From: an uncultured Caulobacterales bacterium
GTDB lineage: Bacteria; Pseudomonadota; Alphaproteobacteria; Caulobacterales; Maricaulaceae
Direction of reading: 5' to 3'
DNA length: 64,000 nucleotides
Assembly (NCBI GenBank): GCA_938009235.1
Contig: CALLIK010000004.1
Location: 124,001-188,000, forward strand
Position numbers and translations under genes: made by a program. The stretch's first letter is position 1. Each line of letters begins with the position of its first letter. The notes beneath the pieces were generated by a model that was not told the DNA's origin, made no database searches, and was given only the letters and a program-made list of their open reading frames with translations. Below, piece after piece: positions 1 to 7,852 of the stretch.

Positions 1-2
1 TG

Positions 3-581
3 GAGGGCATTGACCCGCAACGTCTACGTAACAAAATTTGGGATGTAATAAGCGCGAACCCTGACTCAGACCGTATAGCTCGTTTCGCCGCAACACATGG
101 CGTGGATGGCCCCGCAAAAGCACAACGTGAAGGAAAGGAATATCCGTTTGATTTACGGATGAGATGCCTTGAAGGCCCCACAAAAGAATCGTCTGTTCCT
201 GATGCTGTCGCGAGTCTTAAAAGCGATCAAATTCAACCGATTTGCCTCATGATCACTTATCGCGGCAATGGCCCCTATGATGATAATATAAAGGTCTATC
301 GATCTGTTTATCCGCATCTAAAGGACAAGATGGCCCCGCTTTTTGTTATCACGAGCGAAGGCACGAAGCGTCCCGACAGGCCGCATTGGTTCGCCGCTGA
401 AGAAGCTCTCATCAAAGCGTTCTTTCCAATTACAGTCGCATATGACCCTAGCGCGTCTTTTGATGACAAGTATTTGGCCGGAGCGCCAGAGTATCTAGCT
501 GTCAATAAGGACGGTGTGGTGATCTGGGATCAAACCTTGAGTGATGATTACGACTACTGGGAAATGGTTAGCCGCGCCTAG
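3..581 (+). CDS. Thioredoxin-like protein, 5' end outside the window
   Basis: The reading frame is already open at the first bases of the window, so the true start lies upstream; 192 residues are visible. A GTG at 102 is available, but the frame reads sensibly before it (it begins EGIDPQRLRNKIWDVI). The visible C-terminal two thirds resembles a thioredoxin-like or redoxin fold: a hydrophobic strand (QPICLMITYRG), a helix, a second strand (MAPLFVITSEG), a later strand-turn (APEYLAVNKDGVVIW) and a terminal helix. There is no CXXC active site, so redox activity is not supported. No signal peptide can be judged because the N-terminus is missing. The gene is convergent with the DUF6665 gene on the other strand, 5 bases away. 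The fold is my inference from the strand and helix order; I do not recognise a named family. Confidence 0.6.
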   Translation, partial: EGIDPQRLRNKIWDVISANPDSDRIARFAATHGVDGPAKAQREGKEYPFDLRMRCLEGPTKESSVPDAVASLKSDQIQPICLMITYRGNGPYDDNIKVYRSVYPHLKDKMAPLFVITSEGTKRPDRPHWFAAEEALIKAFFPITVAYDPSASFDDKYLAGAPEYLAVNKDGVVIWDQTLSDDYDYWEMVSRA

Positions 582-586
582 CTGGA

Positions 587-826
587 TTAGCTGTCTGGGT
601 CTTTTGCGCCAACGCGGGCCATGACCGCGCCTGGTATCTTATAAAACTCAACGACAAAGTCTTGATGGCTAAACCCAATCATTTCTCGTTGGATAAAGAA
701 GGCTTGCGCAGCATCGGCGGCGAGCTGTGTATGGCGCGGGTCGCCATTACTTTTCTTTAAGGCTGTGAGTGCGCGTTCCATTCGTTTGGCCGCAAGGCCC
801 AATGCATAGGCTTGTTCGCCTTGCAT
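587..826 (-). CDS. DUF6665 family protein (start uncertain)
   Basis: A small helical protein of 79 residues from the first ATG. The pattern EQAYALGLAAKRMERALTAL, a second helix (AADAAQAFFIQREMIGF) and a C-terminal YKIPGAVMARVG match the DUF6665 family as I know it; the function is unknown. It follows the MoxR gene on the same strand and is probably co-transcribed with it. The start is doubtful. The frame stays open about 34 codons upstream of the ATG and encodes a plausible N-terminus (RPPKSLTNLPDVGG), but without any ATG, GTG or TTG. A CTG at 908-910 overlaps the MoxR stop codon (CTGA) and could be a rare start, giving about 107 residues. The ATG at 824-826 is the conservative choice. Confidence 0.6.
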   Translation of the reverse strand: MQGEQAYALGLAAKRMERALTALKKSNGDPRHTQLAADAAQAFFIQREMIGFSHQDFVVEFYKIPGAVMARVGAKDPDS

Positions 827-906
827 TTCGGCCTGTAAGACCTCCGCACCACTAGGCTGACGCCCGCCGACGTCAGGGAGGTTTGTTAGAGATTTTGGCG
901 GACGGA

Positions 907-1752
907 TCAGCTCTCGCGCCGCGTTAAAAATGCCAAACGCTCAAATAGATGTACGTCTTGCTCATTTTTCAACAATGCGCCGTGCAGCGGTGGGATCATC
1001 TTCTTTGGGTCGGCTTCTTTGATAACCTCTGGATCGATGTCCTCAACGAGTAGAAGTTTGAGCCAATCGAGCAATTCAGACGTGCTTGGTTTTTTCTTAA
1101 GTCCGGGCATAGCGCGAACTTCGAAGAAGCGTTTCATAGCCGCAGAGAGCATCCGTTGTTTGATGTCAGGGAAATGGACTTGGACGATTTTCGCCATTGT
1201 CTCATCATCTGGGAACTGGATGTAATGGAAGAAGCAACGGCGCAAAAATGCGTCTGGTAAGTCTTTCTCATTATTCGATGTAATGATGATGATTGGGCGC
1301 TGGCGGGCGGTGATTGTCTCGCCCGTTTCATAGACAGAAAAAGCCATTTTATCGAGCTCATGCAGCAGGTCGTTCGGGAACTCGATGTCGGCTTTATCGA
1401 TTTCATCGATAAGTAAAATCGGACGTACATCTGATTCGAACGCTTCCCAGACTTTACCTTTGTTGATGTAGTTTTTGATGTCATGGACGCGGTCATCGCC
1501 CAATTGACTGTCGCGCAGACGCGCAACGGCGTCATATTCATAGAGGCCTTGCTGGGCTTTGGTTGTAGATTTTACGTTCCATTCAATCAGCGGCGCGCCG
1601 AGACCTTTGGCTATTTCATGTGCCAAGACAGTTTTACCCGTTCCCGGCTCCCCTTTGATGAGGAGTGGGCGTTCCAGCGTAATTGCTGCATTCACAGCCA
1701 TTTTCAGGTCCTGCGTTGCGACATAATTGTCGGTGCCTTCAAATCTTGCCAT
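907..1752 (-). CDS. MoxR-family AAA+ ATPase
   Basis: This 281-residue AAA+ ATPase of the MoxR type acts as a chaperone-like ATPase that, in this family, usually works with a von Willebrand factor A protein to insert cofactors or remodel partners. Walker A (GEPGTGKT) lies near residues 34-41 and Walker B (ILLIDEID) near 112-119. Sensor 1 (IIIITSNNEKDLPDAFLRRC) carries the arginine-finger region typical of the group. I chose the ATG at 1752 because a GGAG lies six bases before it; a TTG four codons upstream is in frame. The usual VWA partner (CoxE-like) is not in the visible neighbourhood; the gene downstream is DUF6665. The family call is firm; the substrate is unknown. Confidence 0.9.
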   Translation of the reverse strand: MARFEGTDNYVATQDLKMAVNAAITLERPLLIKGEPGTGKTVLAHEIAKGLGAPLIEWNVKSTTKAQQGLYEYDAVARLRDSQLGDDRVHDIKNYINKGKVWEAFESDVRPILLIDEIDKADIEFPNDLLHELDKMAFSVYETGETITARQRPIIIITSNNEKDLPDAFLRRCFFHYIQFPDDETMAKIVQVHFPDIKQRMLSAAMKRFFEVRAMPGLKKKPSTSELLDWLKLLLVEDIDPEVIKEADPKKMIPPLHGALLKNEQDVHLFERLAFLTRRES

Positions 1753-1967
1753 CTTGGTCTCCAAATTCTTTCATTGGGTTTTAGGGCATCAGAAGGGAGA
1801 GGCAAGAGCTTAGCCGTGCATGGCGGGAATTGAATTTTTCGTGAGCTCTGTGTTCCCCGCTTGATGGAATAAGAGGCCGCAGGTATTGAACCTCGAAATC
1901 TGAGGATGTGCGCACGGTGAACACACTGGCGATGACTGGCGTCCGATTTGAGAGATGTGGGGATGTT

Positions 1968-2399
1968 ATGACTAAAGCGACTAGAAAACCTGTGAAGCTT
2001 CCTAAAGGCTATAAGCCTTCTGAAGACGAAAAATTCATGAATGCAAAACAGCGCGAATATTTCCGTCAAAAGCTTTTAGCTTGGAAAGCTGACATTGTCG
2101 AAGAAACGCGTAATACTGTTGAATATTTGAAGGGCGAGAGCGTTTCACACCCTGACCCTGCCGATACAGCGACGGCCAATGCAGATCGTCAACTTGAACT
2201 ACGGACGAAAGATCGTCTGCGTAAGCTGAGTGCCCAAATTGATAAAGCCCTCGCACGGATTGAGGGCGGCACTTATGGATACTGCGAAGAGACAGGCGAT
2301 GAAATCAGTCTCAAGCGTCTTGATGCACGTCCAATCGCAAAGAAGTCTATTGAAGCCCAAGAAATGCACGAACGCGGCGAGCGCCTGCAAGCGGGTTAA
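1968..2399 (+). CDS. dksA: RNA polymerase-binding transcription factor DksA (single-cysteine type)
   Basis: DksA binds the secondary channel of RNA polymerase and, with ppGpp, adjusts rRNA and amino-acid promoter activity. The 143-residue product has the coiled coil with the tip motif DxxDxA (D63, D66, A68) that DksA needs for activity. The C-terminal globular domain keeps the family spacing (YGYCEETGDEISLKRLDARP) but has only one of the four zinc cysteines, C106; the other three positions are T, S and A. Single-cysteine DksA proteins are known in alphaproteobacteria, so this is probably functional without zinc. I chose the ATG at 1968, preceded by a purine-rich stretch, over an in-frame GTG at 1908, because DksA proteins start shortly before the coiled coil. 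It is divergent from the MoxR gene. Confidence 0.9.
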   Translation: MTKATRKPVKLPKGYKPSEDEKFMNAKQREYFRQKLLAWKADIVEETRNTVEYLKGESVSHPDPADTATANADRQLELRTKDRLRKLSAQIDKALARIEGGTYGYCEETGDEISLKRLDARPIAKKSIEAQEMHERGERLQAG

Positions 2400-2422
2400 A
2401 AAATATCTGACGTAATAGCCGG

Positions 2423-2677
2423 TTATCTTAAATATGAATTCGGAATTTCTGGCTTTATATCAGTTCGATTTTGAAGAAACAGGACTGCGTTGGCTGGAAA
2501 GCCGCTGCCTTTTCCTGAAGCAACATAGGCCAAGTTGTACGGCATAAAGAGCGCCCATTTATCCCTAGGCTGCATGAGAGCCAAGGCCTCTCGCCACCCC
2601 AGAATTAACTCACTTGGCTTGATGTGCAGACTACCTTGTTTCAGTTGATGATAATAGGTTCGAGAGAGGTGAAATCT
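2423..2677 (-). pseudogene. Remnant of an FKBP-type peptidyl-prolyl isomerase
   Basis: Between dksA and the next gene, the minus strand holds an 84-codon open stretch bounded by an in-frame TAG at 2678-2680 and a TAA at 2423-2425. Its middle reads like the second half of an FKBP domain: LHIKPSELILGWREALALM, then KWALFMPYNLAY, then GFPANAVLFLQN. This follows the FKBP order (xPLxxVIxGWxEALxLM, KWxLxIPxxLAYG, IPPNxxLxFxVEL). The N-terminal half of the domain is absent. The only ATGs are internal, and the last ~14 codons no longer match the family (the usual VELLDI strand is lost). I read it as a truncated, decaying gene copy. The domain match is from memory of the family pattern, not a search. 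Confidence 0.55.
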
Positions 2678-2754
2678 CTAGTGCATCTTTTTGTTGTATT
2701 TTGAGCCGGTTTCTTCAATAAATTTCAATCCAGATTAATATTAAGGAGACCTTT

Positions 2755-3948
2755 ATGAGTTCCTCTAAGCACCTCGCGATATCTTTGTTTGCATTAGCTG
2801 TTGGTTTGTCGGGGTTAGCGTCGGCTCAAACGCCTCCTGACGTCTTAAAATCCTACAAGGCTTATAATGCCTCAATGAAAGGCCAGGATTATCAGAACGC
2901 TATCAAACATGCAAAAAAAGCGTGGGAGAATGCTGAGGCTCAACTGGGAGATGATCCTATGACGGGCGATCTCGCATATAATTATGGGTATGTTGAAAAA
3001 AATCAGGGGAATCGTGCAAAAGCGATAGTTGCCTTTGAACGATCAGTTGAACTTGCTTCTCTAAAAAAGTCAAATGCTACGGAGTTACAGCTTGAGCGAG
3101 AGGTCGAATTGGTTTCGAGTATGGATGGTGTTTCAAGCGATAAGAAGCTCGAAAAGCGTATCAATCGTGCCATTAAGTTCGCTAATTCTAATGGCTTAGG
3201 TCAGACGGTTTTTGTAGGTGAATTATATGTGCATGACGCGAGTATTTGCACTCGTCTATTACAAACAAAAATGAGAAACCCTCAACAGCAAATTGGAAGT
3301 TTTATCAACAGGGCTACGACAGCACGCGGTATAAAAGACGGCAATAAAAAATGTGCAAATATTGCCAAGAAAGCCGTCAGTATTTTTGATGCAAACGTGA
3401 CGGATACACGGCCTGATTATGTGGCTTCAGCAAATAATTATGTGGGTTACGGATATGAAGCCAATAAAAATTGGCTTGCAGCTGCACTGAGCTATCAGAA
3501 AGCAAGGGCTGCGGTTGAGGACGATTATGGCCGAGAACATCCGTTGGTTGCTAAAACTATTGGGCGATGGATGAATGCACGAAATTTTCTGAAAAGAACG
3601 GGCAGTTTGGAATATGCTGAATCGCGAGGTGTGTGCAAATGTTGGCCTTTCACACAAGATCGATCAACCGTATCCTCGATAAACTGGGTTTCGCCTGACT
3701 TCCCTGCAAAAGCATTAAAAAGGTCGTCTGGATATGCTATCGTGCAGATTGATGTGAGTGATGAAGGCGTTCCTGAAAATTTAAGAGTGTTAAATTCTTG
3801 GCCGGGGGATGTTTATGACAAGAGTTCTTTAAAGGCGGCGAAACAACTTCAGTTTCCACCTAAAACGGAAGGCGAGCCTGAAAATTACCGTAAAGACGTG
3901 ACTATTCCTTACAGCTATTATTTAAGCCGTGGGTTAGATCCAATTTAA
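2755..3948 (+). CDS. Secreted protein with helical (TPR-like) region and C-terminal TonB domain
   Basis: The 397-residue product starts with a signal peptide (about residues 1-25, ending LASAQ), so it should act in the periplasm. Residues ~30-290 are helical and rich in alanine and lysine, with tetratricopeptide-like pairs (YQNAIKHAKKAWENAEAQLG; GNRAKAIVAFERSVELA). Residues ~305-395 resemble the TonB C-terminal fold: VSPDFPAKALKRSSGYAIVQIDVSDEG, then VLNSWPGDVYDKSSLKAAKQLQF and a closing strand. There is no TonB membrane anchor or proline-rich spacer, so it is not a classical energy transducer; such soluble TonB-like proteins are often of unknown role. AAGGAG lies eight bases before the ATG. 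The gene is monocistronic and ends before a strong bidirectional hairpin. Confidence 0.82.
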   Translation: MSSSKHLAISLFALAVGLSGLASAQTPPDVLKSYKAYNASMKGQDYQNAIKHAKKAWENAEAQLGDDPMTGDLAYNYGYVEKNQGNRAKAIVAFERSVELASLKKSNATELQLEREVELVSSMDGVSSDKKLEKRINRAIKFANSNGLGQTVFVGELYVHDASICTRLLQTKMRNPQQQIGSFINRATTARGIKDGNKKCANIAKKAVSIFDANVTDTRPDYVASANNYVGYGYEANKNWLAAALSYQKARAAVEDDYGREHPLVAKTIGRWMNARNFLKRTGSLEYAESRGVCKCWPFTQDRSTVSSINWVSPDFPAKALKRSSGYAIVQIDVSDEGVPENLRVLNSWPGDVYDKSSLKAAKQLQFPPKTEGEPENYRKDVTIPYSYYLSRGLDPI

Positions 3949-3964
3949 TCTAAAATCGATTTAG

Positions 3965-4002
3965 AATAATCCGAGCTCCCCATAAGGGACGCTCGGATTA
4001 TT
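3965..4002. terminator. Bidirectional hairpin terminator between convergent genes
   Basis: A perfect 12-bp stem (AATAATCCGAGC at 3965-3976 pairing with 3991-4002) encloses a 14-base loop in which TCCC and GGGA can also pair. A/T-rich arms give T-rich tails on both strands. It sits between the TonB-domain gene (+) and the DUF885 gene (-), as expected for a shared terminator. Confidence 0.8.
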
Positions 4003-4032
4003 ATCTTATATCGGGCTCTAGAACTTCAATCC

Positions 4033-5910
4033 TTACAAACGATCAGGCTTGTAGCTGCCGCTTTTCACACGCGCGACATAGGCGTTGACTTGCTCTTCCA
4101 TGATGTGGAGCGGGACTGGGCCTGTGGCGAGGATGGCGTCATGGAAATAACGAATATCGAAATCGTTGCCGAGCGCGTCTTTCGCGCCTGCACGTAACTC
4201 CAAAATCTTGTTCATACCGATCTTATAAGCTGTCGCTTGGCCTGGCATCACGATGTAACGCTCAATCGCTTTGAGGCAGTCTGATTCTGGATTGGGCGTA
4301 TTGGTGATGAGGTAATCTGTCGCCTCTTGGCGAGTCCATTTTTTATCATGGAGGCCAGTATCAACAACAAGACGTGCTGCGCGCCAAAGCTCCATCGCGA
4401 GGCGTCCAAAGTCAGAATAGGGATCAGCATAGAGGCCCATCTCTTTTGGAAGGAATTCCGAATACAAACCCCAACCTTCGGAGTAGGCAGTGAAACGGCC
4501 ATATTTACGGAAGGACGGAATACCCTCTAGTTCTTGGCTGATGGAGAGTTGCATGTGATGTCCGGGAATACCTTCGTGATACGCGAGGGCTTCCATTTGA
4601 TACACGGGCATCGCGTCCATGCGGTACAGGTTGGCGTAATAGATGCCAGGACGTGATCCATCAGGTGCAGGGCGGTTATAAAAGGCTTTACCCGCCGCTT
4701 TTTCACGGAAGGCTTCAACAGCGCGAACATCTAATTCGGCTTGCGGGATTTTGTTGAAAACCTCTGGCAAGCGCAGCTTCATATCATCAATAAAGACCGT
4801 GGCTTCTTTGAGGTATTCTGCGCGGCCAACTGCGCCTTCAGGTTTGAAAAATTGCTTGTCGGTACGTGTGAACTCAAAGAACTCTTGTAGCGTGCCGTCG
4901 AATTCGACCTTCGCCATGATAGCGCGCATTTCAGTATGAATGCGGTCAACTTCAGAGAGGCCGAGATCGTGGATTGCGTCTGCGCTCATATCTGTTGTTG
5001 TCATCTGCTCTAGACGCCAGCTGTAATAAGCTTCGCCATCAGGCAATTTCCACGCGCCGTCATCCGTCGAGGCGAGGGCCTTTTGACGCTCCATTTCCGC
5101 GATGATATTCTCATAAGCAGGCGCGACATTATTGACGATGGCCGCGATCGCACGCTCATAGAGTTTTTCGCGTGTTTCTGCGTCCATCGGCAGGTCTTCT
5201 ACTTTTGAGCGGAAGTCTTCTAGTAATAGATTGAGAGTCTCGTTGTTCGCATCAACTGGATCGCCAGCGATGATATTACGCGAGCTTTCGATCACGAAAT
5301 CATAGACGTATTTTGGTGGGGCAATACCTTTTTCGAACTTAGCTTTGGCTTGCTTTGTGTATTCGTTCAGCGGAACGTCCATTGTTTCGAGACGCGAGAG
5401 ATAATTTTCTGCATCTTCCACATCTTTGATCTTGTGATTATTCATCAGGAACGTTGGCAAAGACGAATGTGCGCCGCGCATTTGTGTGTAGGTATATCCG
5501 TGATCCCACCACTTGCGGCCTTCAAGAGAGTCTTCCGTGTTCTTCTCAAATAGGCGGTAAGATAGCTGATGATTTGCATCCAAGGTGTCGAAATCAAATC
5601 TGTCTTTCATTTCGGCGAGGGCTTCGCGGCGTTTGTCGAGCTGCTCTAGAGCATAGGCGCGGGTTGGGTTGTTCCATTCGCCTTGACGCTCATCATAGCC
5701 AAGGGATGTTAAACGCTGCGGGTATGCGCGGACACTCGCCATGAACTGCGCTTCGAACCAGGCGTCTAGTTTCGCATTCTCTGTTTCGGTGCTGCTCTGG
5801 CTGACGTCAGCTGTATTTGCTTTTGATGTCGGTCCGTCCGATGCTGGCGAACAGGCACCAAGCGCAAGCATGGAGGCTAGAATAAGTGTGTGAGGGGCAA
5901 GGATGCGCAT
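4033..5910 (-). CDS. DUF885 family lipoprotein, putative zinc peptidase (second of tandem pair)
   Basis: The 625-residue product begins with a lipoprotein signal (lipobox LGAC, C20), so it is probably anchored to a membrane facing the periplasm. The DUF885 hallmark HEGIPGHH is at 445-452, and SEGWGLYSE follows about 30 residues later. In this family these are taken as the metal-binding and catalytic residues of a gluzincin-type peptidase. Its start codon overlaps the stop of the upstream paralogue (around 5910), so the two genes are translationally coupled. The two proteins share the same layout throughout (SYRLFE, AHSSLPTFL/PHSGLPSFL, DDGAWKLP, AYHEGIPGHHMQ), which points to tandem duplication. 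The substrate is not indicated; dipeptide or small-peptide cleavage is a guess from the family. Confidence 0.88.
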   Translation of the reverse strand: MRILAPHTLILASMLALGACSPASDGPTSKANTADVSQSSTETENAKLDAWFEAQFMASVRAYPQRLTSLGYDERQGEWNNPTRAYALEQLDKRREALAEMKDRFDFDTLDANHQLSYRLFEKNTEDSLEGRKWWDHGYTYTQMRGAHSSLPTFLMNNHKIKDVEDAENYLSRLETMDVPLNEYTKQAKAKFEKGIAPPKYVYDFVIESSRNIIAGDPVDANNETLNLLLEDFRSKVEDLPMDAETREKLYERAIAAIVNNVAPAYENIIAEMERQKALASTDDGAWKLPDGEAYYSWRLEQMTTTDMSADAIHDLGLSEVDRIHTEMRAIMAKVEFDGTLQEFFEFTRTDKQFFKPEGAVGRAEYLKEATVFIDDMKLRLPEVFNKIPQAELDVRAVEAFREKAAGKAFYNRPAPDGSRPGIYYANLYRMDAMPVYQMEALAYHEGIPGHHMQLSISQELEGIPSFRKYGRFTAYSEGWGLYSEFLPKEMGLYADPYSDFGRLAMELWRAARLVVDTGLHDKKWTRQEATDYLITNTPNPESDCLKAIERYIVMPGQATAYKIGMNKILELRAGAKDALGNDFDIRYFHDAILATGPVPLHIMEEQVNAYVARVKSGSYKPDRL

Positions 5911-7766
5911 TAATTCGTCTCCGATTTTGTCTCTGTGATATAAGCGTCTACGAGTTCTTCCAAGACACTAAGCGGAACTGAGCCATTGGCTAAAATTGTA
6001 TCATGGAATTTGCGAATGTCGAAGTTCTCTCCAAGCTCTATCTCTGCTTTGGTTCTTAACTCTTCGATTTTTAGCTTTCCAATCATGTAAGCCGTCGCTT
6101 GACCCGGCCAAACGATGTAGCGGTCAATCTCGGCGCGAACATCCCCTTCAGGGTTTGGAATGTTGTTCAGGTAATATTGAACGGCTTTTTCGCGGTCCCA
6201 TTTTTGAGAATGAATACCTGTATCTACAACGAGGCGCGCGGCGCGGAAAATCTCCATGCCGAGTTGTCCGAACTCTTTGTAAGGGTCCGTGTAGAGGCCG
6301 ATTTCTTTTGGCAGGGCTTCAGAATAGAGCGCCCAGCCTTCGGTGAAGGCTGTGTGGCCGCCAAGGGTGCGGAACTTTGGCAGTCCTTCTAATTCCTGCG
6401 AGATTGCGATCTGCATGTGATGCCCAGGGATGCCTTCATGATAGGCAAGCGCCTGCATAAGGAATTTAGGCTGATCCTTCATGTCTTTCAGATTGACATA
6501 ATATGTGCCGGGGCGGGAACCATCTAGCGCTGGGGAGTTATAAAATGCGCCAAAGGCCGTGTCTTCACGGAAAGGTTCAACGCGTTGCACAACCATATCT
6601 GCTTTGGGTTTGGTAATAAACATCGTGTCGAGTTCGGCCTTCATTTCATTGATGATGACTGTGGCCTCCGCCATGTAAGCGTCGCGGCCTTCATCTGTAT
6701 TGGGGAAGGTGAATTGTGGGTCCGTTCGAAGGAAGGTGAAAAACTCTTTGAGGGAGCCTTTGAACTCTACGCGGTCCATAATTTCCTGCATTTTACCTTG
6801 AATACGCGCGACTTCAGACAGGCCGATGGCGTGAATTTCGTCGGCGGTGAGAGCGGTTGTCGTGTAATGCTTGAGGCGGGTGTTGTAATAATCTGACCCG
6901 TTCGGCAGTTTCCATGCGCCATCATCTGCTGTGGCTTTCGCGGCATGTTGGTCGAACATTCCGATCAAGGAAATATATGCGGGTTGAACTGAACCAAGTA
7001 GCGCGTCCTTCGCGTCGTTCAGGAGTGTGTCTTTCTCGTCTTGCGCTATATCCAGCGCATTGACCTTTGCCTTAATATCCGACCAGAGAGGGCTGTCTTC
7101 GACGCCACTTTCATCTTCAGTGAATGGCGCGCCCGTGATGACATTGCGCGATGCGGAGCTAATTTTTTCATAGACAAATTTCGGCATAGACACACCAGAT
7201 TTGAATTGTGTGTCTGCGCGATTTTGTGCCTCCCCAAGGTAAGTTTTGACGGCGTTTAAGCGCGCGATATAGGCGGCCGCATCCGCAGTAGTTTTGACTG
7301 TATGGAAATTGATGAGAAAGCTCGGAAGGCCCGAATGTGGTCCAGACATGTGAGTGAAGACATAATCATTATTCGCTGCGGCATGAGTCGCGAGTTGGTC
7401 GTCAATATTGGCTTCGAATAAGCGGTAAGACAGGCGGGTCTGGGGGTCCAAGCGATCCACGTCAAATTCGCGGCGCATTTCATCCAACCAAGAGCGGGCG
7501 AGGGTGGCCTCTTCATCTATAGCCATTTGTGAATTATCGTCGAGTTGGTCTTTCCCATCGTCCATACCCCGATACGTTCTTGTCATCGGCGAGCGCGCTA
7601 GCTGTTCTTCATACCGAGCCGTGAACCAGTCATTTAGGCGTTGGCTCTCAGCGACAATCAAGGTCTCGCGTTGTGGAGCGTCAGAGCCACTGCCTAGACA
7701 GCCCGAAAGCAAAGGCGCCGTCCCGAAAGATAGCAAAGCGGTTGCCAATAAGAGTGTCTTTTTCAT
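5910..7766 (-). CDS. DUF885 family lipoprotein, putative zinc peptidase (first of tandem pair)
   Basis: The 618-residue paralogue of the gene downstream has a lipoprotein signal with lipobox LSGC (C23). HEGIPGHH is at 443-450 and the second motif TEGWALYSE follows. Full length and intact motifs suggest both copies are active. It is the promoter-proximal gene of the pair, divergent from cckA with an 86-base gap that must hold both promoters. Because the two proteins differ along their length, the duplication is not recent; they may have split substrate ranges. The family is assigned from the motif set, and the peptidase role is established only by family resemblance. Confidence 0.88.
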   Translation of the reverse strand: MKKTLLLATALLSFGTAPLLSGCLGSGSDAPQRETLIVAESQRLNDWFTARYEEQLARSPMTRTYRGMDDGKDQLDDNSQMAIDEEATLARSWLDEMRREFDVDRLDPQTRLSYRLFEANIDDQLATHAAANNDYVFTHMSGPHSGLPSFLINFHTVKTTADAAAYIARLNAVKTYLGEAQNRADTQFKSGVSMPKFVYEKISSASRNVITGAPFTEDESGVEDSPLWSDIKAKVNALDIAQDEKDTLLNDAKDALLGSVQPAYISLIGMFDQHAAKATADDGAWKLPNGSDYYNTRLKHYTTTALTADEIHAIGLSEVARIQGKMQEIMDRVEFKGSLKEFFTFLRTDPQFTFPNTDEGRDAYMAEATVIINEMKAELDTMFITKPKADMVVQRVEPFREDTAFGAFYNSPALDGSRPGTYYVNLKDMKDQPKFLMQALAYHEGIPGHHMQIAISQELEGLPKFRTLGGHTAFTEGWALYSEALPKEIGLYTDPYKEFGQLGMEIFRAARLVVDTGIHSQKWDREKAVQYYLNNIPNPEGDVRAEIDRYIVWPGQATAYMIGKLKIEELRTKAEIELGENFDIRKFHDTILANGSVPLSVLEELVDAYITETKSETN

Positions 7767-7852
7767 CGCGCGATATCCTCAATTATATATCTTACAGAGC
7801 TAACCGATAATATCCACGCGTCAAAGCGTGAAATCATGCTTAAGGTGTATGC

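Noticed and set aside
2434..2547. 37-codon plus-strand frame after dksA
   Set aside because: No ribosome site; the opposite strand carries a better explanation, the FKBP remnant.
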